A stretch of DNA of 8,420 bases from an uncultured Eubacteriaceae bacterium (GTDB lineage Bacteria; Bacillota; Clostridia; Eubacteriales; Eubacteriaceae): the NCBI GenBank assembly GCA_947625175.1, contig CANQNI010000064.1, positions 1-8,420 of the forward strand. Direction: 5' to 3'. A program made the position numbers and the translations under genes. Within the stretch, counting starts at the first letter, position 1. Each line of letters opens with the position of its first letter. The notes below the pieces were generated by a model. It had not been told where the DNA came from. It saw only the letters and a list, made by a program, of their open reading frames with translations, and did no database searches. Shown in pieces: positions 1-6,308 of the stretch.

Positions 1-1647
1 TCATTGGAAGACCAACGAAAGGAATCAGAACAGTTTAAATTCCAACCACTTATTTCTATTTTAATGCCAGTCTATAAAATCGATCTGAGTTTACTTGAGA
101 TGGCTGTTGATTCTGTAAAAGATCAAAGCTATCCAAAATGGCAACTCTGTATTGCAGATGATAAATCAGACGATCCAAAATTAAAAGCGTATTTAAATAA
201 GATCAGTCAAGAAGATCAAAGAATTAATGTTGTCTTTAGAAAAGAAAATGGTGGTATTGCTGAAGCCACAAATTCAGCTTTTGATCTAGCTAAAGGTGAG
301 TATATTGGTTTACTTGATGATGATGATGAATTAGCTCCAAATGCTTTATTTGAAGTTGTTAAGGTTTTAAATGAGGATCCTGAAGCGGAAATAATTTACA
401 GCGATGAAGATAAACTAAATTCAGATGGTTATCGTGTGGTTGCTCACTTTAAACCAGATTATGCTCCTGATTATTTGTTTAATAGCAATTACATTTGTCA
501 CTTTTTAGTTTTTAAAAAATCCCTAATTAAAGATAATGAAAAGTTTTTAAACAAAGAATATGATGGCGCCCAGGATTATGATTTAATTTTAAGATTGGTT
601 GAAAGAACTGAAAAAATTTTCCATATTCCAAAAGTTCTCTATCACTGGCGAATTATTCCTGGTTCTACTTCGGAAACAGTAGAACATAAAAATTATGCTG
701 TTGAAAATGGTAAAAAAGCTCTCTATGCTGCCATGGAAAGGCGTGGTTTATCAGGAAAAGTCATAGTAACTGGTCCAGATGCCCGTTACTATGTAGAATA
801 TGATGTACAAAAACCGGAACAGAAAGTATCTATCATAATTCCAACTAAGGATAATCCGGAAATGATTAAACGGTGTGTAACATCGATTGTAGAAAAAACA
901 TTCTATCCAAATTATGAAATAATTGTAGTTAATAATAATAGTTCTGAAGAAGAAACCTTTAAAGTATTTGAAGAACTTAAAAATGAAGTTCCAAATCTAA
1001 CTGTTCTAGATCTGCCAATTCCTTTTAATTATTCGAAAATTAACAATATTGCAGCTAAGGAAGCCAGTGGAGATATTTATCTTTTCTTAAACGATGATAC
1101 CGAAGTTCTAACAGAAGGCTGGCTTTATAAAATGGTTGGTTATGCTCAACAACCATGGATTGGAGCAGTTGGTGCTAAACTACTATATCCAGATAAAACG
1201 GTACAGCATGCTGGAGTTGTAGTTGGATTATTTGGAATAGCCGGTCATGTCTTCTCTAGAATTCCAGGAACAGAATACGGATACTTTAATAGACTTCAGG
1301 CTGTTTGTGATTATACTGCTGTTACAGCTGCCTGCTTGATGATTCAAAAAGATAAGTTTTGGCGGGTAGGTGGATTTGATGAAGAAATGACAGTAGCTTT
1401 TAATGATGTAGATCTCTGTTGTAAATTATTTACTGACGGCTATTATAATATTTATACTCCATTTGTTGAATTAATTCATTATGAGTCTGTTACCAGAGGT
1501 TATGAAACAACTGCTTCAAGAATTCTTCGTTTTGAAAAAGAAAAAGGTAAAATGAGAAGTAGATGGAGTCACTTCCTGGGAAATGATCCAATGTATAATC
1601 CTAATTTAACTTTAAATACTGGAAACTTTGAAGTAAAACTCGATTAA
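1..1647 (+). CDS. Tandem GT2 glycosyltransferase, 5'-partial
   Basis: This is a glycosyltransferase with two GT-A folds in one chain, a layout known from rhamnan and other wall-polysaccharide synthesis clusters. The frame is open to the left edge. A TTG lies at 4, but family members usually carry extra N-terminal residues before the first 'PLISI.MPVY' strand, so the true start is probably outside the window. Counting from that TTG, domain 1 spans about residues 15-225, with ISILMPVYK at 17-25, the acidic DDDDE metal site at 105-109 and a YSDEDK motif at 132-137. Domain 2 spans about 274-500, with VSIIIPTKDN at 275-284, LNDDTE at 362-367, GGFDEE at 456-461 and the NDVDLC base region at 467-472. 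No membrane segment is visible, so it is probably cytoplasmic or membrane-associated, adding sugars from nucleotide donors. Donor and acceptor cannot be told from the sequence. No clear T-tailed terminator follows the stop. Confidence 0.9.
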   Translation, partial: SLEDQRKESEQFKFQPLISILMPVYKIDLSLLEMAVDSVKDQSYPKWQLCIADDKSDDPKLKAYLNKISQEDQRINVVFRKENGGIAEATNSAFDLAKGEYIGLLDDDDELAPNALFEVVKVLNEDPEAEIIYSDEDKLNSDGYRVVAHFKPDYAPDYLFNSNYICHFLVFKKSLIKDNEKFLNKEYDGAQDYDLILRLVERTEKIFHIPKVLYHWRIIPGSTSETVEHKNYAVENGKKALYAAMERRGLSGKVIVTGPDARYYVEYDVQKPEQKVSIIIPTKDNPEMIKRCVTSIVEKTFYPNYEIIVVNNNSSEEETFKVFEELKNEVPNLTVLDLPIPFNYSKINNIAAKEASGDIYLFLNDDTEVLTEGWLYKMVGYAQQPWIGAVGAKLLYPDKTVQHAGVVVGLFGIAGHVFSRIPGTEYGYFNRLQAVCDYTAVTAACLMIQKDKFWRVGGFDEEMTVAFNDVDLCCKLFTDGYYNIYTPFVELIHYESVTRGYETTASRILRFEKEKGKMRSRWSHFLGNDPMYNPNLTLNTGNFEVKLD

Positions 1648-1880
1648 ATCCCGAGCTTGTTAGGATTTGAAGTGATACAAGCAATAAAAGCCTACCTAAA
1701 ATTAAAAAAATAGAAGATAAATAATTATTCTTACTGCTCAGTATAAAAATAGATTTAAGCAATTTTACGCTTAAATATTAAATTTTATGAAACAAAATTC
1801 AATTCCTGAATAATAACGATATAATATCATTTAAAATTATAATAATTTTGTAACATCAAATTGTGATTTGAGAACAAAAT

Positions 1881-1897
1881 TGTTACAAAAGTGTTAT
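1881..1897 (+). promoter_or_regulatory. Candidate WalR (YycF) box
   Basis: TGTTAC (1881-1886), five bases, then TGTTAT (1892-1897) fits the published WalR consensus TGTWAH-N5-TGTWAH with no mismatch. WalRK is the essential wall-homeostasis two-component system of Bacillota, and autolysins are its classic targets. Here the box overlaps the -10 rather than lying upstream of -35, a position more typical of repression. A further half-site-like TGTAAC lies at 1849-1854, 32 bp upstream. The assignment rests on the motif and the gene context only. Confidence 0.45.
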
Positions 1898-1900
1898 AAT
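1892..1900 (+). promoter_or_regulatory. Extended -10 promoter of the autolysin gene
   Basis: The sequence TGTTATAAT fits the extended -10 element TGnTATAAT exactly, with a perfect TATAAT at 1895-1900. Transcription would start near 1907, giving a leader of about 50 nt before the ATT at 1959. No good -35 hexamer lies 16-18 bp upstream, which suits an extended -10 promoter or one that depends on a bound regulator. Confidence 0.6.
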
Positions 1901-1942
1901 AATTTACAACTTATGTATAAGTCATAGAAGAAGAAAGAAGCT

Positions 1943-1949
1943 AAGGAGG
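1943..1949 (+). promoter_or_regulatory. Perfect Shine-Dalgarno AAGGAGG for the autolysin
   Basis: AAGGAGG is a full match to the 16S rRNA anti-Shine-Dalgarno. It decides the start: the only in-frame initiator candidate at normal spacing is ATT at 1959, 9 nt downstream. A TTG at 1952 is only 2 nt away and is in a different frame, which closes after 34 codons. Confidence 0.75.
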
Positions 1950-1958
1950 TATTGACTA

Positions 1959-2993
1959 ATTTTAAAAGAAATCAAGAAAGAAAAAATACTAGTAATTGTT
2001 TGTTTAATCCTAATATTTCTTGGAAGTTTTGCATTATACACAAATATTACTACTGCTAACCAGAAAGTAATTGTAATTAATCCTGGTCATAGTATCGGTT
2101 ATGACTCTGGAGCCTCAAGTGCATTTAAAAGTGAAGCTCAGGTAAATCAGGAACTGGCTGGCGTAGTTGTTCGTGAACTTAATAAACGTGGATATAAAGT
2201 TTATATTACGCATACTACTGATGAAAGTCTTGCTTCTCAAAGATTATTAAGTAATGCAGATGGATCATCTTTAAAAACAGTTGGTAATGCGATTAATGCT
2301 ATACATCCAGACTTAGCTTTAGCACTTCATCATAATTCTGGTGGAGCAACTTCTAGTGGATACGAAATTTATTGGAGTAGTTATCGTTCATTTGATGGCG
2401 AAGGTGTTTATGAGGCTCCTAATATGTGGAGTGATGGAAGTGGAGCATATCGTGATACTTCTCCTTGTGCTGTAGCATTAGCTTCTTTTAATTTCGCTGA
2501 AATCTTAAAGAATAACCTGGCTGGTATTCCTAATCTAAGTTATCGCTATACTGTAGAACGAGATGATTATTTACCTGCTCATGTAGATGCTCCTTGTATC
2601 TTATATGAAGGCGGTTATTTATCAAATCCAAATGAAGCTGCTTATCTTGCTTCAGAACAGTATCAAAATGAAGCTGCTGTTAGAATTTGTAATGCTATAG
2701 ATCAATATTTTGGTGGATCAGGTGGGGTTCCAGATACAACAGCTCCTGTAATTAATAGTGTTTATACTAGTGCTACTGAAACAACTGCTTTAGATTATTC
2801 TATTGAATGTAACGTAGCTGATGATACAGGTGTCGGTTCAGTTAAATTTGTCACCTGGACTGAAAATAATGGTCAGGATGATGTTATCTGGCAGGAAGGA
2901 ACTAATAATGGTAATGGAAATTACTCAGCTATTGTTAGTTCTAAGGATCATAATTATGAGATTGGTAACTATGTAATTTCGTTGGTGTTATAG
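1959..2993 (+). CDS. Secreted N-acetylmuramoyl-L-alanine amidase (N-terminal part of split autolysin)
   Basis: This is a zinc amidase of the Amidase_3 family, which cuts the bond between N-acetylmuramic acid and L-alanine in peptidoglycan. Starting at ATT 1959, residues 1-33 form a signal peptide: a Lys/Glu-rich n-region, the core ILVIVCLILIFLGSFAL, and likely cleavage after TTA. The catalytic domain spans about 38-250. The likely zinc ligands are H44 (INPGH), E59 (KSEAQ) and H124 (LALHHN); the catalytic E217 is in LYEGGYLSN. A Gly-rich linker and a Pro-Asp-Thr-Thr stretch lead to the first GBS_Bsp-like repeat (WTENNGQDD). The frame then runs into TAG at 2991 while the repeat continues in another frame. 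An ATG at 2424 lies inside the amidase domain, has no Shine-Dalgarno, and would delete three of the four catalytic residues, so it is rejected as the start. The 344-residue product could still be a working secreted amidase. The start codon is the least certain point. Confidence 0.75.
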   Translation: MLKEIKKEKILVIVCLILIFLGSFALYTNITTANQKVIVINPGHSIGYDSGASSAFKSEAQVNQELAGVVVRELNKRGYKVYITHTTDESLASQRLLSNADGSSLKTVGNAINAIHPDLALALHHNSGGATSSGYEIYWSSYRSFDGEGVYEAPNMWSDGSGAYRDTSPCAVALASFNFAEILKNNLAGIPNLSYRYTVERDDYLPAHVDAPCILYEGGYLSNPNEAAYLASEQYQNEAAVRICNAIDQYFGGSGGVPDTTAPVINSVYTSATETTALDYSIECNVADDTGVGSVKFVTWTENNGQDDVIWQEGTNNGNGNYSAIVSSKDHNYEIGNYVISLVL

Positions 2994-3742
2994 CTCCAAC
3001 AGTTACCTTAAAAGAAGCTAATTATCCACAAGGATTATCAGTCGAAAAGTTAACTTCTAATCTTGCTGTTGCTTATGCTAATAACTTAGGTGGTGCAGGT
3101 TACAAATTTGCCGTTTGGAGTGAAAATAATGGACAGGACGATTTAATTTGGTCTGAAGGTCAGCCACAAACTAGTTCCTGTTTTAAAACTGTTATAAACA
3201 GAGCTGAACATAATAACGATAGTGGAAAATATTTTGTCCATTGCTATACCAATACAAATGCTTTTGTTGGAGCCAACGAAATAGATTTTGGAAAAATTAA
3301 TTTTGATAATTTACAAGTTAATTTAAACGGAAATATTCTAAGTGTTGGTATTGCTAATCTTAGTTCCCCTGATGTAATTAAAGATGTTGAAGTTGCTGTT
3401 TGGAGTGAACAAAATGGTCAGGATGACTTAAGATGGTATAATCTTCAACCTAATGGAACTTCCTGGAGTATTCAACAAGATATTAGTCAACATACAGGAT
3501 CCGGCTTATATAATGTTCATTGTTATTTAACTGATATTTATGGGAATATGCAGTTAGTTGGAATAGCTAGTGCTCAAAGGGATTCAGGAGTCACTTCTTA
3601 TCCTTCAACTTTAAGTCCAAATGCTGTTATCAATCCTTTACAGGGAAATATCTTTACTGTAATAACATCAAATGTTCCGGATGGTTTTAATGTTTTAGTA
3701 CCGGTCTGGAGCGAACAAAATGGTCAGGATGATTTAACCTGG
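2850..3742 (+). repeat. Four GBS_Bsp-like repeats in the autolysin
   Basis: The hallmark segment (W-[ST]-E-[NQ]-N-G-Q-D-D, then a Trp) recurs with its first Trp codon at 2856, 3116, 3401 and 3707. Each copy is followed by a less conserved stretch ending in H-x(2-3)-G-x-Y-x-V-H-x-Y. The copies have diverged at the DNA level, so this is a domain repeat rather than a recent tandem duplication. The family is known from surface proteins and wall hydrolases of Gram-positive bacteria and is probably involved in wall attachment. The Trp-to-Trp spacings are 260, 285 and 306 bp; only the first is not a multiple of three. Confidence 0.85.
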
Positions 3743-4441
3743 TATTTATCAGCTAATGTTGGTAATGGAAATCATATAGCTACAATAGATGTTTCTTTAC
3801 ATCACGTAGCTGGTATTTATGCTGTCCATGTCTATTTACAGGATGTAGCCGGAAACTTATATCCAGTTTTAGCAAGTGGAATCGATGTTCCAGCTAGCGC
3901 TATTTCTACTAAAGTTACAGTAAATACACCGATTATGGGATTAAGTAGTGTAACTGCTGCAGATCTATCTAATATGTACGTTGCTCATTCACCGATCGCA
4001 TTCCCTGATTATTACGTAGCTCGAGGAGTTTCTTTAGGACAATTTGCTCAGATGTATGTTGAAGAAGCAGCAGCTGAAGGTGTTCGTGCAGATATTGCAT
4101 TTTCACAGGCAATGGAAGAAACTGGATTCTTAAAATTTGGTGGAGATGTTCAAATTAGCCAATTTAATTTTGCTGGTTTAGGAGCAACCGGTGGTGGAGT
4201 CAGAGGAGAAGATTTCACTCAATATGGTGATAATGCTAATGGAATTCGAATGGGTATTAGAGCTCAAATTCAACATCTCAAAGCTTATGCTTCTACTGAT
4301 CCACTAAATCAGGCTTGCGTTGATGCTAGATTTAATTATGTTTCTAGAGGTAAAGCACCTACTATTAACGGTTTAAGTGGAACATGGGCTGCAGATACAT
4401 CATATGCCCCTAAAATTGTTACTATTTGTAACTATATTTAA
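2969..4441 (+). pseudogene. GBS_Bsp-like repeats and glucosaminidase (C-terminal part of split autolysin)
   Basis: This frame is open from 2969 to TAA at 4439-4441 and continues the amidase protein after a frame break. It carries GBS_Bsp-like repeats 2, 3 and 4, with the hallmark WSE(N/Q)NGQDD, and then a C-terminal glucosaminidase domain from about 4000. That domain includes the likely catalytic Glu in QAMEETGF (codon 4118-4120), FGGDVQISQFNFAGLGATGG and GIRAQIQHLKAYAS. Such enzymes cut glycan strands at N-acetylglucosamine. The first ATG in this frame (3548) falls inside repeat 3 (YGNMQLVG) with no Shine-Dalgarno and is not a plausible start. Without a frameshift this half is therefore not made from its own signals. 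Restoring 25 nt would give one protein of about 835 residues. A sequencing or assembly error is possible, but the missing residues argue for a true deletion. Confidence 0.75.
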
Positions 4442-4450
4442 TGAAAATTC

Positions 4451-4477
4451 AAGCACGACTTAGTCGTGCTTTTTTTG
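4451..4477 (+). terminator. Rho-independent terminator after the autolysin
   Basis: AGCACGAC (4452-4459) pairs with GTCGTGCT (4463-4470) around the loop TTA, followed directly by a run of T residues. The stem is GC-rich for this genome and should be efficient. It ends only 4 nt before the ATG of the next gene. Confidence 0.9.
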
Positions 4478-4481
4478 TATT

Positions 4482-5549
4482 ATGAAAAATGAAATAACAA
4501 TAATTATTCCTAATTATAATGGTCAGGAAATAATAAAAAAGTGTGTCAATAGTTTATTTTCCCAGTCTTATAAAGACTTCGAAATTATTATTATAGATGA
4601 CGCTTCAAGTGATACCTCTGTTGAAATAATAAAGAATCTACCAGTTAGATTAATTGAGAATAAAGAGAATAAAGGATTTGCCTATTCGGTTAATGAAGGT
4701 ATTAAAGCAGCTAAAACAGATTTTGTATTACTCTTAAACAATGATGTCTTTATACAGGATCCTGACTTTTTAAAATCAATGCTTGAAGTAGTAAAGAAAA
4801 ATCCTTCTATATTTTCAGTATCTTCTAAAATGATAAGTTATATGGATCCTTACATTATTGATGATACTGGTGATGAATATACACTTTTGGGATGGATTTA
4901 TAAAAGAGGGAATGGTCAATATATAAATCAATACACTCATGATTCTCTAATCTTTTCTACATGTGCTGGGGCTGGTCTTTACCGTAGAGATGTATTTAAT
5001 CAGATTGGATATTTTGATGATTTACATTTTGCTTATCTTGAAGACGTCGATATTGGCTGGAGAGCACAAATTGCGGGTTATATTAATGTTTATAGTGCTT
5101 GTAGTGAATGTTATCATTTAGGATCAAATACATTTGCTCAGGGTCAGAAATATTCAAATTTAAAAGTTTATCTGTCAGCAAGAAACAATATTTATATAAT
5201 ATATAAAAACATGCCTAACTTTCAGATATTTATTAACCTTCCTTTTTTGGTTACTGGATTTTTAATTAAAATTCTTTATTTTTTAAAACAAGGTTATTTT
5301 AAAGATTATTTAAAAGGGCTTAGTGAAGGTCTTACTACTCTTCATAAACTTAAAAGAGTTGAATTTAAAAAAGTAAATATTCCTAATTATAAAAGAATTC
5401 AAAGAGAAATGATCCGTTCAACCAAAACTTATCTTTCTTTAAAACTAAGACAATATGGATTAAAAATAAAGAAAAAAATTAAAAGCCAAATTAACGATTA
5501 TAAAGAAAGGATTTTTAATTTGCTTCCAAATTTAAAAACCGTACTCTAA
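4482..5549 (+). CDS. GT2 family glycosyltransferase
   Basis: This 355-residue inverting GT-A glycosyltransferase resembles the rhamnosyltransferase-like GT2 enzymes of wall polysaccharide clusters. It opens with the strand ITIIIPNYNG (residues 5-14) and has IIIIDDASSD at 35-44, the NNDV metal motif at 86-89, a CAGAGLYRRD acceptor-side segment at 161-170, and the catalytic LEDVDIGWR at 186-194. Residues 247-267 are hydrophobic (one membrane or interfacial helix), and the last 80 or so residues are strongly basic, which suits a membrane-bound lipid-linked acceptor. The start is fixed by the family's first strand, yet no Shine-Dalgarno precedes the ATG and a terminator stands just upstream. Expression therefore needs readthrough, a leaderless transcript or an unseen promoter. 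The last four sense codons and the stop lie in the next terminator's stem. The sugar and acceptor cannot be read from sequence. Confidence 0.92.
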   Translation: MKNEITIIIPNYNGQEIIKKCVNSLFSQSYKDFEIIIIDDASSDTSVEIIKNLPVRLIENKENKGFAYSVNEGIKAAKTDFVLLLNNDVFIQDPDFLKSMLEVVKKNPSIFSVSSKMISYMDPYIIDDTGDEYTLLGWIYKRGNGQYINQYTHDSLIFSTCAGAGLYRRDVFNQIGYFDDLHFAYLEDVDIGWRAQIAGYINVYSACSECYHLGSNTFAQGQKYSNLKVYLSARNNIYIIYKNMPNFQIFINLPFLVTGFLIKILYFLKQGYFKDYLKGLSEGLTTLHKLKRVEFKKVNIPNYKRIQREMIRSTKTYLSLKLRQYGLKIKKKIKSQINDYKERIFNLLPNLKTVL

Positions 5550-5574
5550 CAATTTCATTAGAGTACGGTTTTTT
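5534..5574. terminator. Bidirectional terminator between convergent genes
   Basis: A 16-bp perfect stem (5534-5549 with 5558-5573) encloses the 8-nt loop CAATTTCA. It has a T-run on the plus strand (5569-5574) and a matching T-run on the minus strand (complement of 5534-5538). The plus-strand gene's TAA (5547-5549) is the last codon of the left arm. The minus-strand gene's stop (5573-5575) begins at the outer end of the right arm. Confidence 0.93.
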
Positions 5575-6187
5575 ATTGAATTTTAAGTCGATATTTAACA
5601 TATTCACTTAATACTTCTGCTGTATTCCAAATTCCTAAAATAGAAGAATTGATACAGAGATCATAATTAACGGGATCTGCATATTCTCGTCCTGTATAAT
5701 AATTGTAATAATTTTTACGTTGTTTATCTTTTTTTCTAATAGCAACTAGGGTATCCCGTTGATTTTTATAGTCTTCTGTTTCCATTAATCTAGTTATTCT
5801 CCAGTCCAATGGAGCATAAATGTATATAGATATAAGATTAATTTCTTCATCTTCTAGAATGGCATCTGCACTACGACCTACAAAGATACAGTTTTCTTCC
5901 TGGGCTTTTTCCCTGATAATTTCACTTTGGAGTTTAAACATTTTTTCTGGTTCAGTATTAACTAGAATATCTGAATACATACCTGTATACATAGGAGTAT
6001 ATAACCAGGGATTAATAGCCTGTTCATCTGCTTCAACTGCATTCTTATGAGTTAGTGAACCCTTTTCTGCAGCTAAATCAACTAATTTACTATCATAAAA
6101 GTGATAATCTAACTTTTGGGCCAGAAGTTGTCCAATTTCTCGTCCACCACTTCCATATTCCCGCGAAATACAAATTGAAGTTTTCAT
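5573..6187 (-). CDS. Cytidylate kinase-like family protein
   Basis: This 204-residue P-loop nucleoside/nucleotide kinase-like protein belongs to the Cytidylate_kin2 type, found widely in Bacillota and distinct from the canonical Cmk. The phosphate-binding loop is the atypical REYGSGGREIG (residues 9-19) in place of GxxGxGK[ST]. Other family landmarks are the YDSKLVDLAA helix (31-40), CIFVGRSADAIL (100-111), a basic lid-like segment with R151, K152, K153, R157 and K158 followed by YYNYYTGR (160-167), and the YDLCINSS strand (175-182). The family's physiological substrate is not well established, so phosphorylation of CMP is only a guess. The start is supported by AAGGA six nt upstream of ATG. 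It is transcribed alone, divergent from pgi and convergent with the glycosyltransferase. Confidence 0.9.
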   Translation of the reverse strand: MKTSICISREYGSGGREIGQLLAQKLDYHFYDSKLVDLAAEKGSLTHKNAVEADEQAINPWLYTPMYTGMYSDILVNTEPEKMFKLQSEIIREKAQEENCIFVGRSADAILEDEEINLISIYIYAPLDWRITRLMETEDYKNQRDTLVAIRKKDKQRKNYYNYYTGREYADPVNYDLCINSSILGIWNTAEVLSEYVKYRLKIQ

Positions 6188-6214
6188 TTTTATTCCTTAA
6201 GTCTTAATAATATT

Positions 6215-6223
6215 ATTATATCA
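6215..6223 (-). promoter_or_regulatory. Extended -10 promoter of the cytidylate kinase-like gene
   Basis: Read on the minus strand, the sequence is TGATATAAT, a perfect extended -10. Transcription would start near 6208, about 20 nt before the ATG, with the AAGGA ribosome site in between. No convincing -35 is seen. Confidence 0.6.
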
Positions 6224-6262
6224 TTTAGCTTATTTCGATCTTATAAGATTAAGATTAATATA

Positions 6263-6271
6263 TGCTAAAAT
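6263..6271 (+). promoter_or_regulatory. Extended -10 promoter of pgi
   Basis: TGCTAAAAT fits an extended -10 with one mismatch in the hexamer (TAAAAT at 6266-6271). It would give a leader of about 30 nt. TATTAT at 6274-6279 is an alternative -10. The -35 is weak in either case. Confidence 0.45.
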
Positions 6272-6297
6272 AGTATTATAAATTACGATAATTAACG

Positions 6298-6303
6298 AAG
6301 GAG
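6298..6303 (+). promoter_or_regulatory. Shine-Dalgarno of pgi
   Basis: AAGGAG lies 5 nt before the ATG at 6309. It confirms this start over the downstream in-frame ATG. Confidence 0.85.
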
Positions 6304-6308
6304 TTAGT

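Larger units (their letters stand above)
1648..1951. other. Intergenic spacer with several dyads
   Basis: No gene is seen in this spacer. An AT-rich 8-bp hairpin (ATTTAAGC at 1753-1760 with GCTTAAAT at 1769-1776) lacks a clean T-tract, so it is at best a weak terminator for the upstream glycosyltransferase. Further right is a cluster of inverted repeats. TTTTGTAAC (1846-1854) pairs with GTTACAAAA (1882-1890). TCAAAT (1856-1861) pairs with ATTTGA (1866-1871) inside it. ACTTAT (1909-1914) pairs with ATAAGT (1917-1922) near the expected transcription start of the autolysin. This density just upstream of the -10 suggests operator sites, although AT-rich DNA produces short dyads by chance. Confidence 0.6.

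Noticed and set aside
1753..1776. Terminator for the first glycosyltransferase
   Set aside because: The 8-bp stem is almost all A/T and has no proper T-tract, so it is reported only as a dyad.
1952..2056. Small ORF from TTG 1952 (34 codons)
   Set aside because: Only 2 nt separate it from the Shine-Dalgarno. Its translation beyond the first residues is unremarkable, while the overlapping frame encodes a clear signal peptide.
2424..2993. A separate gene starting at ATG 2424
   Set aside because: The ATG lies inside the amidase domain, has no Shine-Dalgarno, and the same frame upstream encodes the signal peptide and the residues H44, E59 and H124.
2969..2993. Programmed -1 frameshift joining the two autolysin frames
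   Set aside because: No X-XXY-YYZ heptamer exists in the overlap, no strong downstream stem was seen, and residues are missing from repeat 1, which slippage would not explain.
2850..3742. CRISPR or recent tandem DNA repeat
   Set aside because: The repeats are protein-domain copies with diverged DNA and unequal spacing of 260-306 bp.
3548..4441. A separate glucosaminidase gene starting at ATG 3548
   Set aside because: The ATG is in the middle of GBS_Bsp-like repeat 3, without a ribosome site. The frame continues upstream to 2969 with clear repeat homology.
5820..6050. Plus-strand 76-codon open frame
   Set aside because: It is antisense to the well-supported cytidylate kinase-like gene, has no family resemblance and no Shine-Dalgarno.
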